Positions 49,516 through 62,329 of a stretch of 64,000 nucleotides of DNA are shown here, piece after piece. A model generated the notes under the pieces. It had not been told where the DNA came from, searched no databases, and saw only the letters and a program-made list of their open reading frames with translations. Both the position numbers and the translations under genes were made by a program. The stretch spans positions 102,676,095 to 102,740,094 of the forward strand of contig CM059971.1 in assembly GCA_030490835.1 (NCBI GenBank), written 5' to 3'. The stretch comes from Annona cherimola. Its lineage: Eukaryota; Streptophyta; Magnoliopsida; Magnoliales; Annonaceae. How positions within the stretch are numbered: the first letter of the stretch is position 1; each line of letters begins with the position of its first letter.

Positions 49516-50640
49516 GGACAGCCATTGTCTTTCTGACTGAGTTGTAACTTTGTATATATGACATTACTTTTGCTGGTGATTCAACAAAATTATAATTCTT
49601 GTATCACGTACATCGATTATGTATATGCAGTTCCACTTACACCTCTGTTAAGTCGTCAATTTGCCGAAGTCAGCGTACCCACTTGGTTAGCCCAATGGCA
49701 GGCCTTGGAACCTGTGCGCATGGCATTTAACTTTGGAGGCCCAACCCATAGGAAGCGCTTCCCAAAATTTTCTTACAGGAAGCTTGCCATCCACCGTCGA
49801 TTTTCGATTGACGGCTTGGATTGCTATGGGCGGTTTCGGTACTGAACATTTTGGGAGGAGGTATCGATTTGGGAGGAGCCATACACGCATCCCTCTCTCT
49901 CTCTCTCTCCTGCGCAGTGGATGGGGCGTAGGCTCTTCGTGGCTGTCCTCTCATCTCCGATGACATGTAGCCAGCCCCTCTGGCATTTAAAAACGATATG
50001 CGGCAGCCATTTTTTCTGTCTCCCCACAAGACCACAACCCCAATTTAGTTTCATCCTAAAAACCCTTACGTATTCCTTTCCAGACACTGAGGGGTGTCTT
50101 TAGTGTTAGGGCAGCGACGATTGCTAGGCTGTGCCGTCGAGCCAGGGACGATGGGTGCGTAGTTGCCATGGTGAATGCGGCTGAAAATAGAGTTCTATTG
50201 GTGTTGTGGCTTGGATTTCTTAGCCGCTAGTTGAAAGTTTGACTGGACGCAATTAGCAATTTCACCCGCAATGGCAAAATAGGGCTGCTGGAGTTAATAA
50301 AATTGTAGAATAGGCTATCGGATTTAATGAGCTTCCATGGGCGGCCATGCGGTATTGGGGTGAAGACGAAGGAGCACCATAAATCATATTCCGGCGATGC
50401 ATGGATAGTTGGTGCACCTGCAGTATTTGTTTTTGACTATTTTGACCGTATTTTAGCAACCAGTTCAAAATAAATTTGGGCCATTTAATTTTTATTCCAT
50501 TTTATATAGTTTTATCCTATTCGACGATAAATTCAAATTTTTCAAAATATTGCATTCCATATGCCACTATTCTAAGCCATTTAAAATGGGTCTCCAAACA
50601 TTATAATCTACATAATTTCATTTTGTAGGAACATAAATAA
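49516..50640. other. Intergenic DNA, no clear gene
   Basis: The first part is probably the 3' UTR of the COG3146 gene. A GC-rich stretch at 49,640-50,340, with a (CT)n run at 49,890-49,910, has short open frames on both strands but nothing I recognise. It may be a promoter-like or decayed-gene segment. The AT-rich satellite begins at its right edge. Confidence 0.45.
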
Positions 50641-53335
50641 AATTATAATATTTATATTTTAAAATATATAAATGTCCCACCGGCCTCAAAAAATGATTAT
50701 TTTGTTTTTATAAAAATATATACGTGTCCCATGGGCGTCCAAAAATGAATATAATGTTTTATAAAAATTTAAATGTGTCACACGGGCCTCAAAAAATGAA
50801 TATTTTGTTTTTATAAAAATATATACGTGTCCCGTGGGCTTCAAAAAATGAATGTATTATTTTTATAAAATATATAAATGTCCCACGGATCTCAAAAAAT
50901 GAATATCTTATTTTTATAAAAATGTGTACGTGTCCCGTGGGCGTCCAAAAATGAATATAATGTTTTATAAAAAAATTTAAATGTGTCCCGCGGGCTTCAA
51001 AAAATGAATGTATTATTTTTATAAAATATATAAATGTCCCACGGGTCTCAAAAAATGAATATCTTATTTTTATAAAAATGTATACGTGTCATGTGGGCGT
51101 CCAAAAATGAATATAATGTTTTATAAAAATTTAAATGTGTCCCACGGGCCTCAAAAAATGAATATTTTGTTTTTATAAAAATATATACGTGTCCCGCGGG
51201 CGTCCAAAAATGAATATTTTATTTTCTAAAAATATATATGTGTCCCGCGGGCCTCCAAAAATGAATGTTTTGTTAATTTAAAATATATATGTGTCCCACG
51301 GGCCTCAAAAAATAATTATTTTGTTTTTATAAAAATATATATGTATCTCGCGGGCGTCCAAAAATGAAAATTTTATTTTTATAAAAATATGTGTCCCATG
51401 GTCGTCCAAATATGAATGTTTTGCTTTTTAAAATATATAAATGTCCCATGCGCCTCAAAAAATGATTATTTTGTTTTTATAAAAATATATATGTATCCCG
51501 CGGGCGTCCAAAAATGAAAATTTTATTTTTATAAAAATATATATGTGTCTCATGGTCGTCCGAATATGAATGTTTTGCTTTTTAAAATATATAAATGTCC
51601 CACGGGCCTCAAAAAATGAATATTTTGTTTTTATAAAAATATATACGTGTCCCGCGGGCGTCCAAAAATGAATATAATGTTTTATAAAAATATATATGTG
51701 TCTCACGGGCCTCCAAATATGAATGTTTTGCTTTTTAAAATATATAAATGTCCCGCGGGCCTCAAAAAATGAATATTTTATTTTTATAAAAATAATAATG
51801 TGTCCCGCGGCCTCCAAAAATGAATGTATTATTCTTTTGAAAATATATAAATGTCCCACGAGCCTCAAAAAATGAATATTTTGTTTTTATAAAAATAATT
51901 ATATGTCCCGCGGGCATCAAAAAATGAATATTTTGATTTATAAAAATATATATGTGTCCCGCGGGCGTCTAAAAATGAATGTAATGTTTTATAAAAATAT
52001 ATATGTGTCCCACGGACCTCCAAAAATGAATGTTTTGTTAATTTAAAATATATATGTGTCCCACGGGCCCCAAAAAATGAATATTTTATTTTTATAAAAA
52101 TATATATGTGCTCCGCGGGCGTCCAAAAATTAATATAATGTTTTATAAAAATTTAAATCTGTCCAGCGGGCTTCAAAAAATGAATGTATTGTTTTTATAA
52201 AATATATAAATGTCCCACGGATCTCAAAAAATGAATATTTTGTTTTTATAAAAATATATACGTGTCCCGTGGGCGTCCAAAAATGAATATAATGTTTTAT
52301 AAAAATTTCAATGTGTCCCACAGGCCTAAAAAAATGAATATTTTGTTTTTATAAAAATATATATATGTACGCGGGCATCCAAAAATGAATATAATGTTTT
52401 ATAAAAATATCTACGTGTCCCGCGGGCGTCCAAAAATGAATATATTATTTTTTTAAAATATATAAATGTCCCACGGGCCTAAAAAAATGAATATTTTATT
52501 TTTATAAAAATATATACGTGTCCCGTGGGCGTCCAAAAATGAATATAATATTTTATAAAAATTTAAATGTGTCCCACGGGCCTAAAAAAATGAATATTTT
52601 GTTTTTATAAAAATATATACGTGTCCCGTGGGCGTCCAAAAATGAGTATAATGTTTTATAAAAATATCTACGTGTCCCGCGCGCGTCCAAAAATGAACAT
52701 ATTATTTTTTTAAAATGTATAAATGTCCCACGGGCCTCAAAAAATGAGTATTTTGTTTTTATAAAAATATATACGTGTCCCGTGGGCGTCCAAAAATGAA
52801 CATATTATTTTTTTAAAATGTATAAATGTCCCACGGGCCTCAAAAAATGAGTATTTTGTTTTTATAAAAATATATACGTGTCCCGTGGGCGTCCAAAAAT
52901 GAGTATAATGTTTTATAAAAATATCTACGTGTCCCGCGGTCGTCCAAAAATGAACATATTATTTTTTTAAAATGTATAAATGTCCCACGAGCCTCAAAAA
53001 ATGAGTATTTTGTTTTAATAAAAATATATACGTGTCCCGTGGGCGTCCAAAAATGAATATAATGTTTTATAAAAAATGAATGTATTGTTTTTATAAAATA
53101 TATAAATGTCCCACGGGCCTCAAAAAATAAATATTTTATTTTTATAAAAATATATACGTGTCCCACGGGCGTCCAAAATTCAATATAATATTTTATAAAA
53201 ATATAAATGTGTTCCACGGGCCTCCAAAAATAAATGTATTATTTTTTTAAAATATATAAATGTCCTACGGGCCTTAACAAATGAATATTTTTTTTTACAA
53301 AAATAATCATGTGTCCTGCGGGCATCCAAAATATA
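50640..53335. repeat. Satellite array A, monomer about 52 bp
   Basis: About 2.7 kb made of roughly fifty head-to-tail monomers of 51-53 bp. Each has a GC core (TGTCCCACGGGCCTC or TGTCCCGTGGGCGTC), then AAAAAATGAATATTTTGT or AAAAATGAATATAATG, then TTTTATAAAAATATATACG. Two variants often alternate, CACGGGCC(T)C and GTGGGCGTCC, giving a local dimer of about 104 bp. Because many monomers are 51 bp, minus-strand frames stay open across several units with a 17-residue period (YIFIK.KYSFFEARGTF). These are repeat artefacts, not genes. Divergence increases toward the right edge. Confidence 0.95.
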
Positions 53336-53394
53336 TATAATATTTATTACTATTTTATTTCTTTATATAAATTTTTATTTCATTAAATCAAGTG

Positions 53395-55150
53395 GAGTTA
53401 ATATTTTTAATTATAATTTAATATATTTATTTGGGTTCCAAATTTGGTTTTGAAGACATATATGATCTTATAAGGGCCTTAAGATTATATTAAAGGTGTT
53501 AAATTACGATTAACTTATTAATTTCAAAAATTAGATGATGTTAGATGCTGTTAGATGATGTTAGATGCGGTTAGATGCTGTTAGATGCTGTTAGATGCGG
53601 TTAGATCCTGTTAGATGCGGTTAGATGCTGTTAGATTCCGTTAGATGCTGTTAGATGCCGTTAGATGCCGTTAGATGCGGTTAGATGCTGTTAGATTCCG
53701 TTAGATGCTGTTAGATGCCGTTAGATGCCGTTAGATGCCGTTAGATGCTGTTAGACTAAGTTGGATTTCTTTAAATCATATTAACTGGGTTTCAAATTCA
53801 GAAATTAAGGTCTAAATGACCTTATAAGGGGCCTAGGATCATATTACAGGTGTTAAATTATGATTAACTTATTAATTTCAAAAATTAGATGCTGTTAGAT
53901 GCTGTTAGACGCTGTTAGATGCTGTTAGACGCTGTTAGACGCTGTTAAACGTTGTTAGATGCTGTTAGACGCTGTTAGACGCTGTTAGATTATGATGATT
54001 TTATTAAATCATATAATATGAGTTTCAAATTCTGAATTTATGGTCTAAATGACATTATAAGGGACCTAGGATTATATTACAGGTGTTAAATTAGGATTAA
54101 CTTATTAATTTGAAAAATTAGATGCTGTTAGATGCTGTTAGATGCTGTTAGATGCCGTTAGATGCCGTTAGATGCTGTTAGATGCCATTAGACGCTGTTA
54201 GATTAAGTTGGATTTCTTTAAATCATATTATATGGGTTTAAAATTCCGTAATTAAGGTCTAAATGACCTTATAAGGGGCCTAAAATCATATTACAGGTGT
54301 TAAATTAGGATTAACTTATTAATTTCAAAAATTAGATGCTGTTAGATGCTGTTAGATGCTGTTAGATTCCGTTAGATGCCGTTAGATGCTGTTAGATGCG
54401 TTAGATGCTGTTAGATTCCGTTAGATGCTGTTAGATGCTGTTAGATGCCGTTAGATGCCGTTAGACGCTGTTAGATTAAGTTGGATTTCTTTAAATCATA
54501 TTAACTGGGTTTCAAATTCCATAATTAAGATCTAAATGACCTTATAAGGGGTCTAGGATCATATTACAGGTGTTTAATTAGGATTAACTTATTAATTTCA
54601 AAAATTAGATGTTGTTAGATGATGTTAGATGCTGTTAGATGCCGTTAGATGCTGTTAGATTCCGTTAGATGCTGTTAGATTCCGTTAGATGCCGTTAGAT
54701 GCTGTTAGATTAAGTTGGATTTCTTTAAATCATATTAACTGGGTTTCAAATTCAGAAATTAAGGTCTAAATGACCTTATAAGGGGCCTAGGATCATATTA
54801 CAGGTGTTAAATTATGATTAACTTATTAATTTCAAAAATTAGATGCTGTTAGATGCTGTTAGATGCTGTTAGACGCTGTTAGACGCTGTTAGATGCTGTT
54901 AGACGCTGTTAGACGCTGTTAGATTATGATGATTTTATTAAATCATATAATATGAGTTTCAAATTCTGAATTTATGGTCTAAATGACATTATAAGGGACC
55001 TAGGATTATATTACAGGTGTTAAATTAGGATTAACTTATTAATTTTAAAAATTAGATGCTGTTAGATGTTGTTAGATGCTATTAGATGCTGTTAGATGCC
55101 GTTAGATGCCGTTAGATGCCGTTAGATGCTGTTAGATGCCGTTAGATCCG
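53395..55150. repeat. Satellite array B: 10-bp TTAGATGCYG repeats in a higher-order unit
   Basis: Seven clusters of the 10-bp unit TTAGATGCTG and variants (GCCG, GCGG, GACGCTG) begin near 53,533, 53,887, 54,117, 54,335, 54,607, 54,839 and 55,056. They are separated by spacers of about 130 bp containing CTAAATGACCTTATAAGGGGCC and GGTGTTAAATTAGGATTAAC. Two spacer types exist (GTTGGATTTCTTTAAATCATATT and GATGATTTTATTAAATCATATAATATG). The segment 53,755-54,195 is nearly identical to 54,703-55,135, showing a recent unequal-exchange duplication. It is unrelated in sequence to array A next to it. Confidence 0.95.
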
Positions 55151-56151
55151 ATTTTATTCAGAAAATAATAAAATATTAATAAATTTTCAAAAATTCGAGA
55201 AAAATAAAAGAACTTGTTATTTTTTAGAGTACCATGATTACATTAACTTTAAATAATATGAAATAACTTCTAATAAAATTTATATTTTCTAACTTTACTA
55301 ATTATAATGAAATCTTTTTAAAAAATAATTTTTTGTACAAAAAAATTTTTAGAAATTTTCAAATGATGAGAAATTATGTCCACATATATTTTAATATTTC
55401 ATCTAGCAAATGAATGGAATAGATTGAAATTTTGTATATATATAATACAAATTTTATCAAAAAACCAAACATACTCACGTTTTTAAGTTATTATACTCTC
55501 GCTGTAAAATTACCAAAATGCCCAGCTTCCTTTTTTTTACCCAAGGGAAGTACTTCCTATGGGTTGGGACTCTTAACTTTGCTAGAGAAAGAGAGAGAAT
55601 TCCTTTGAGAAAATGCATTTTCAGTAAGAATATAATTCCCACGAGCAATCACGCGCCATGGATCAGTGGAGAATTGAGCTCATGTCTATTTACTTTGGAA
55701 AATCTCAAAGATCCATTGTCAAACATTAACAAGGTTTCATCCAGCTACAGCATGGACGTCTGATCTGACCGACTCGAACATGCAACAGTACAAAGTTAGA
55801 AGGGCACAAACGCTTTTCAGTGGAAAAACAAACTCAACTGAAAGTTTAACAATAAATAAATTTAAATAATGACGGTTGATAAATTTCAACTCATGACGGC
55901 TGTCTAACGTTCAAATCACACTTATTAAAAGCCCGCGTATGTATATACAACCCAATGTTGTAATAACTTTCCTAAATGCTTCCACCGAGTGCAAGAGAAT
56001 CGAAAGGCTGAGAAGCAGATTTCATAAAACTAGACGATTGTGGCTTTCACCAGGTCCATCAATCTCCAGCCGCGTATCGTTGGAACGCGAATGTTCCTAA
56101 TTTCTCAAGAGCAAAGAGGAAAATTGCATCCGACAAACATGAGCTCAGCAC
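55151..56151. other. Spacer between satellite and CLC-c gene
   Basis: The first 350 bases are AT-rich with no feature. From about 55.5 kb composition is balanced, and the last few hundred bases are probably the CLC-c 3' UTR. I see no gene. Confidence 0.45.
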
Positions 56152-59100
56152 TCACGAACGGGGCTTGAAATGAGAGCGAAGTCCCAAGACGTGCTCGGAT
56201 GTGAAGTCATGCCGTGTCAAAATCCCAACAATCGGTGGCCTCTGCAAGCGAGATGAAAATCACGATTCAGGACAAAATCCAAGGCCAAAAATATGAGCAT
56301 GCAGTTATGTCTAGGTTGCTCAGGCAACATGGAACAGCATCCAGCACAAACTTGGGATTGTGTGAATTTTACCCTGGGAAACCAAGAAATTTTACCAAAT
56401 GAGCGGGCAAGCCTTCCAGCTCCTCTTCAGTCTCTTCCCTCAACAAAGTGCTCATACCGTCCATATGCATGCATGCATGCGAGTAGGTTAAGATCTCTTA
56501 CCCCTGGAGTCTTGGGCACCACGCATAGATGTCTGAGCCCAAGTGCCCTAAAGAGCATTGCTGCCTTGGCAAGGGACATGGTCTCCACCACTGTGTATGG
56601 AGATGTATTGGTGATAGGATGTAGATCCACATACATATCCATTTCCCCCTCGCCGAGATCCAGGTCTTCCAATTTTACCCCTTTCCCAGACCCAGCCTTG
56701 GCAAAGTCGAACGCGCCAAACCTTTGAAGGATTGTTTGGCTGGTCTGCACTCTCTCCTTTGTGAACATCTTTCCCTTGAGTAACACCAGCAAATGAGATC
56801 TCAGTACTAGCCCACACAACTCAGAAGCCTCAGAGAGAGGTGGCTCGTCGATCACAGGAAACCCATTATGTCCTGTCATCTTCAATGCATGTAAGATATT
56901 CCCCACCTGCTCAATGCCAGAGAAGGTCACCAGTGGGCCCGAAACCACGTCCCCAGCAACCAAGTGCCTCATGTAGGGCTCTGCATGGGCCTCCATGTAA
57001 GGCAACCCCTTCATCTCCACAATTTGATCATAAACTCCCTTGTTGAAGCAGTCTGCCACGGTTTTTGATATGAGGAGAACCAGCATTACCAGAGGAAGCA
57101 TCAGAAGGTCATTGGTGAGCTCCAGTAATATGATGCAGACAGAAACCGTCATCCTCATGGTTCCACCAAGGAAAGAGGCAGCCCCAAGGAGTGCAAAGAT
57201 GCCTGCATCGAGATCAGAGACAGGTCCAAGCAATGTCCCTACAATGCGGCCATAGGAAGCACCGGCAAGAATAACTGGGATAAAAAGGCCAGAGGGAACA
57301 GCAATGCCGTATGTTATGATTCCAAGGAAGTATATAGCAACAAAGAAGATGAAGAGGCTGGACATTTGAAACTCAGATTGTGTGTGGGAGCTGAAAAGGT
57401 TGCGGATGGCATCATCGTTGGTGTTGAGAAAAAGGGATGCAAGGCCGTTGTACTGGCCTCTTGGGCACTGGAAGCTTTTGAAGTTGCCAGAGCGGCTTAT
57501 AGTGGGGCATGGCTCCTTCAAGCCTATGGGGCAGGGTGCACATTTCGCAAGCCATGGCAAGCCATATGAGCAACATGAAGTGAGGATTGAGATGGTGATA
57601 GTGAGAAGGATTTTGAATGGAGCTCCTTTCCTGCAATCACACCAACATTAGCAGCAGAGACAACAGCAACAGCACATTGACAATTCAAATTCAGAATCGG
57701 GGCTGTTCAGTTGTACTCTAATGGAATTTGAGAATGCAAAAGGTTTTGTGGTAGAAATATGTCACATCATATATTTGGATATGAAAAATATAAGTAATGA
57801 TGTGGAAAAATAGGACTGTTATGTATTAAGAGATGGAAAGTAAGATTTTTATATATTAGTAGAGCAGAAAATTCAAAATATTCCAAATCTTGTAGCCAAA
57901 TAGGCCCTCAGCAATACCATTACAGTCATTGGCTACTTCTTGTAATCAGCATACAGTCTGAAGGAGCTTACTCATTAATTATGCTGTAACTGCGGAGTGT
58001 TTTGTCAATTAAAAAGTTGTAGAGGCCTCCAAAAACGCCACCTATGATGCCAAGGACAATGATTGCCAGGAGATCTTCCGTGCCGTAAGTGGTCATTGCT
58101 GAGCTAAGATCAAACATGATCAAACCTCCTTGCCCAAATAGACCACATTTTCCACTTCGGCAATACAGCATTAGAGCTCTCAAAACAACAGCTACTACTG
58201 CTGTAGTGAAAAATGTCCTCCATAATAGAGCACTTCTCCACCTAAAGAATATCAAAAAAAAAAGAAAAAGAAAAAAAGAGAGAGCAGTCAAAATTAACAA
58301 TTAGGTGTACAAATCCACTAAAACAAGGATTGCCCAATTTTGCTAATAATAAAAAAAAGCTGATCAAAAAAGGATGGCCCAATTTTTAGTTTTAAATACA
58401 AAAACACTGTTAACTAATTGGACATTGAGGTTTCAAGGTCTGATATTAGTTCTGCAGGTCCTCACTTCGCTTTTGGGTTTGCAAACCAGGGTTTTACACC
58501 TCTCTTGGATACTCCCAATCATTATTGTTGTCGTTGTTGCTGCTGCTGCTGCTATTGTTATTTTCATAAACAAAGGCTTATGAATAAGGGGACTTATATG
58601 AGGTTTCTACAAATTGAAATGATAAGTAGACTCAATAATCAGCACATAATTTCCTACTATGCTTAAAAAAACTTTAAACTGTGATTTTTTTAAGACAACC
58701 AAATTGCAGTTTGGTTTGCTAGCATCTGAATTATAAGTGAACTTGTCCATCCAAAGGCCATAAAATGATACACGAGATCAATAATTTCTACCTTCTTCGA
58801 CGTTTTTTGCAATATAAAAAAAGATACTACCTTCTTGTGTTTAATTTTTTGCAATGAAAAATGCATCCCGCTTTTCGAATAATTCCAAGTTCATTCATCA
58901 TAGTCAATCATCTCCTTATGTCATGGAAGACCTTCTATCCCCTAAATAACAAGCAAATTTAGATTTTTTTTTAAAAGAAATTAAATTATCTTCATAAAAT
59001 CATATTTGATCTGTTTCGCTTTATCGCAAAAGACTCTGAATTAAAATTGCATTAATAATTATTTTTATATTATTAAATTGATTCAGCTTTTACGTAATGT

Positions 59101-61515
59101 AACATCATCCATTTCAGCTCACTTTGATGATGATGATGTGAAATCCACTCTGTACATTGCATTTTGCACCATTTGTTTAGCTACAAGATAAAGTTTCGCC
59201 CAAATCAAAAATGTTCTTGGCCGACATTTGTTTTAAAATATATATGTGTGTGTGTTAATTATGAAAAATGATTAAATCCACCCACATGTATTAAAATGTA
59301 ATAATATTTCACATAATCATTTACCCACATAGAAATGATACCTTAAAAATTTTAGAGGTTGAAACTAGAACTTTGAAATTTACATATAAATCAAGCAATT
59401 TTATTACATCCATTTTATACGCTTTGTTAGATGAGGCCGTGCACATATGTTTATTTGGATGAAACTTAGTTTCCTAGCTAAGTAAAAGATTTTAGATGAA
59501 CTGGGAGCTAGGCAGAGTGAATTTCACATTATCATTAAAGTGGACTAAAATGAATGGGGGTTATACAAAAAAATTTCAAGGTAAACTGGCTACAACAAAG
59601 CAGGACTCCTATTAAATTGACCTATTACGGCTTTTAAATAGTCATTTTAAATCATGAGAGAGAGAGAGAAAGAGAGACCATGAAGCTGCTTCTTCAAGAG
59701 CAAAAAGGACACCACCCACTGGGGCCCGGAAAGCTGCAGCAACACCAGCTGCAGCACCACAAGTGATCAGGTCCCTACGGTCCCGGTCATTTTTGAAATA
59801 TCTCAGCCATGTCCATGTCAGATGATACTTGCGGGATCCTCCCTGCCCAAGTAATGAGGCAATGCATGCACCCGTGTGAACCATGGGCCCCTCCTTCCCC
59901 ACAACAAATCCAGCAGAAACTCCAAGGATGGAACCAAAAATCTGCCAAAGTTTTATACAGAAGCAGTCAAACAAACCAGAAGATAATAAACCAATTTAAA
60001 GGCAAATTCGAATTTGAATTCCAGGGCTCTTTGACAAAATTATTAACTATTAACTTTCACCATGTACATGCAAAATAGAAACTCTGTTCTCCATTCCAAC
60101 CAAAGCTCAAAGAAAGTTACCAAGAAGACTAGGAAATTTTCTACAAGTATGGCTTGAATCAACTTGAATAATAAATCAATGCTCCAAATAGGCAAGCTGA
60201 AATTAACTCGCTCATGGCCAAGTTGATCCAAGAGGGTTTGAACACTCAAATTCATTGTTGGCACATTTTAGTCAAGTCATTCAAATAATGTGGAAACCAG
60301 AGACTTGAATTGATTAACTAGCAGCAAGCATGGCTGGATTCTGCTGATGCAAATTCTCACACCAAGGTTTTCAAGCAAATGAAGTATGACAACAACTTTT
60401 ATAGGGAGAATCATAGAGGAAAATTGTTAAAGATAGCAGGTATATGAATTCTCATAGTGAAATCAATCTTTAAGAACCTTTCTCCAAATCTCCCTGCTAC
60501 AACTACAAATAACATTTGGTCTCACCTTTACAAAGAGAGTGCTGGGAGCCAAAATGGAATGGGCATCCACACCATTCAGATATGCTTTCACTTCCGGAAT
60601 ACCAGACCCAGCAGCGGCAGGAGCAATGTAAGCACACAGTGCTGCAGCTGCAGCTGCTAAGACCATATTGCAACCAGAATAAGCTACAAATGCCAAGTAG
60701 AACCTGCACTGGAACCACAACCCCTGTATGGTCACTAGCAATGGCCAAGGAAAATCACAGTTCACTGAGGCAGTAGAGCATCACAGAAATATATAAAATC
60801 AATCGTTAATGCATCAGCAAAAATCCACTTCATTAATTCCAAGATCATAAACTTGTTACTTAATTACAGATCTGGACATTTGGCATCCTAAATTCATGAA
60901 GGGATGTGCATCAGATCCGAATGCTACTTGACTGTGCACGATCAAATGTGCAAGATTCCGACCAAAATTCCCAAAAGACAGAGCTAAGTTGTTTTTTGAA
61001 ATCCCAGAAATTAAGCAAGTGAGGTCCCGAAGTTTTGCACCTGCGCTTAAGCATGAGGTTGGTTGTCAACAGCAGTTTGAATCCAGCAATGTTCTCGACT
61101 GCAAGGTTGTTGAAAAATCCGATGACGCCTGTGCTCAAGCCTATGAGAAGTGCAAGAGTCCACTTCAGGACAACATATTCGAATATCTGAACCTTCTTCC
61201 TCGATCTCCAGTCATTCTTGAAAAGCTCGTTCTCCACAATCCTACCAAGGAGGGAAGAAGAAATACTAAGATTGTGGAGACAAAATCCGTGCATATAATC
61301 ATAAAACCAGTCAGACAGAGCAGTAGATAAACTTACTCGTAGTCTAAACTCTCGATTGGGCAGACATTGGCACCGACGATGGCAATCTGAGAGGTAGTGT
61401 TCACTCGCTTTCTGAGGAGAGGTACTCTGGCAGCGCTCTCCTTCTCCGACAGATGCCTCTCGATATCCTTCGCGTCGTACGCCTCGCCCTCGATGTCGTT
61501 CGTCTCGCCATCCAT
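56152..61515 (-). CDS. CLC-c: CLC-type chloride channel/antiporter, CLC-c-like
   Basis: A 769-residue membrane protein moving chloride (or nitrate) across the tonoplast or another endomembrane, typically in exchange for protons. Seven exons fit in phase: 61337-61515, 61041-61241, 60526-60703, 59679-59941, 57972-58241, 56502-57630 and 56152-56241. The start is MDGETND at 61,515, matching the family's short acidic N-terminus. Key residues are visible: selectivity motif GSGIPE with S160 (nitrate-type CLC-a has Pro there), gating glutamate E203 in GKEGPMVHTG, and proton glutamate E270 in ALEEAASWW. GIAVPSGLFIPVILAGASYGR and GAASFLGGTMRMTVS follow. Two C-terminal CBS domains include HNGFPVIDEPP and LRHLCVVPKTPGRPPIVG. 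Overall wording is closest to Arabidopsis CLC-c. A chloride preference is inferred from S160. Confidence 0.95.
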
Positions 61516-62329
61516 TGCCTCTGCTCTACTCTGCTCTATGTTTCTTCTTCCCTCGCTGGCTGGCTGGCTGGCAGCTGCTGCGGCCTGTTCAAGACGAGCG
61601 GAAGACTGCACCAGCACAGACGGCCGAGATTCCACGAACCTAACAATAACGGCGCAGATTCGCGTTACGATTCCGATTCCGTACGGGAAGTGACTAAGCC
61701 AGATTCCGGTGTGGCGGGGCGGGCTCAGTGGGTTAGGCCTTATCTGGGGACAGGTGGAGGGCAGTCAAAGGACTCTCGTTTTTCGTGTCGTCTGTGCCTA
61801 ACGAGAAATATCTGTTTGTCGAGATGGACACTAGCTTTTTTACATTTTGACGGCAACCAGTGTGGGCGGAGGCCACGAGTTCTTGCTGCTTGCTTCGCGG
61901 AGAAGCATAACAGCTTTTCCGTTCACCGCATTCACTGCACGGCTTGGATGAGTTGATTCAGATCACAATCTAGCATCACCACATCCACGGCAAGGCTTGG
62001 ATAAGGCCTGTTTGTGCAGAGGAGAAAAGGGATGAGAAATAGGGAATGTAATAGATGTGAAAAGAATTACCGAATGATCATTACCGACCGGTCATTTCAG
62101 ACCGGTCAAAAAATATATTTTTTTGTTTTTTTGGAAAGAAAATAACTTAAATATTCCTGTATTTAAAAATCCAAAATAAATATATATACGTATTCAAAAA
62201 TGGTAAAACTTGATTTATAAATTAAATATAACTAGATTAACATGTTTATAAAAATATTTTTCAAAAAATTGAAACAAGTAAAAATAGAAAGATAGTTGTG
62301 AGAAAAAATATAAAAGCAAAATAAAAAAA
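61516..62329. promoter_or_regulatory. CLC-c upstream region
   Basis: The GC-rich part to about 61,950 is the likely 5' UTR and promoter of the channel gene. A pair of palindromes GACCGGTC lies at about 62,083 and 62,100. At 62,150-62,260 a fold-back-like fragment (GGTAAAACTTGATTTATAAATTAAATATAACTAGATTAACATG) resembles the one near 2.2 kb. Confidence 0.45.

Noticed and set aside
49558..50103. Gene at 49.6-50.1 kb
   Set aside because: Several short overlapping frames on both strands in GC-rich DNA with no domain or consistent splice pattern.
51455..51868. 137-codon minus-strand open frame as a gene
   Set aside because: It is the translation of 51-bp satellite monomers (17-residue period) with no domain, promoter or splice signal.
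53533..55145. CRISPR-like regular repeats
   Set aside because: The repeats are 10-bp tandem units and conserved spacers of a satellite, not identical repeats with unique spacers, and the genome is a plant nuclear genome.
61515..61635. Longer N-terminus of CLC-c starting upstream of MDGETND
   Set aside because: The frame is open upstream, but the candidate initiator is GTG, not ATG, and CLC-c proteins start at the acidic MD-type segment.
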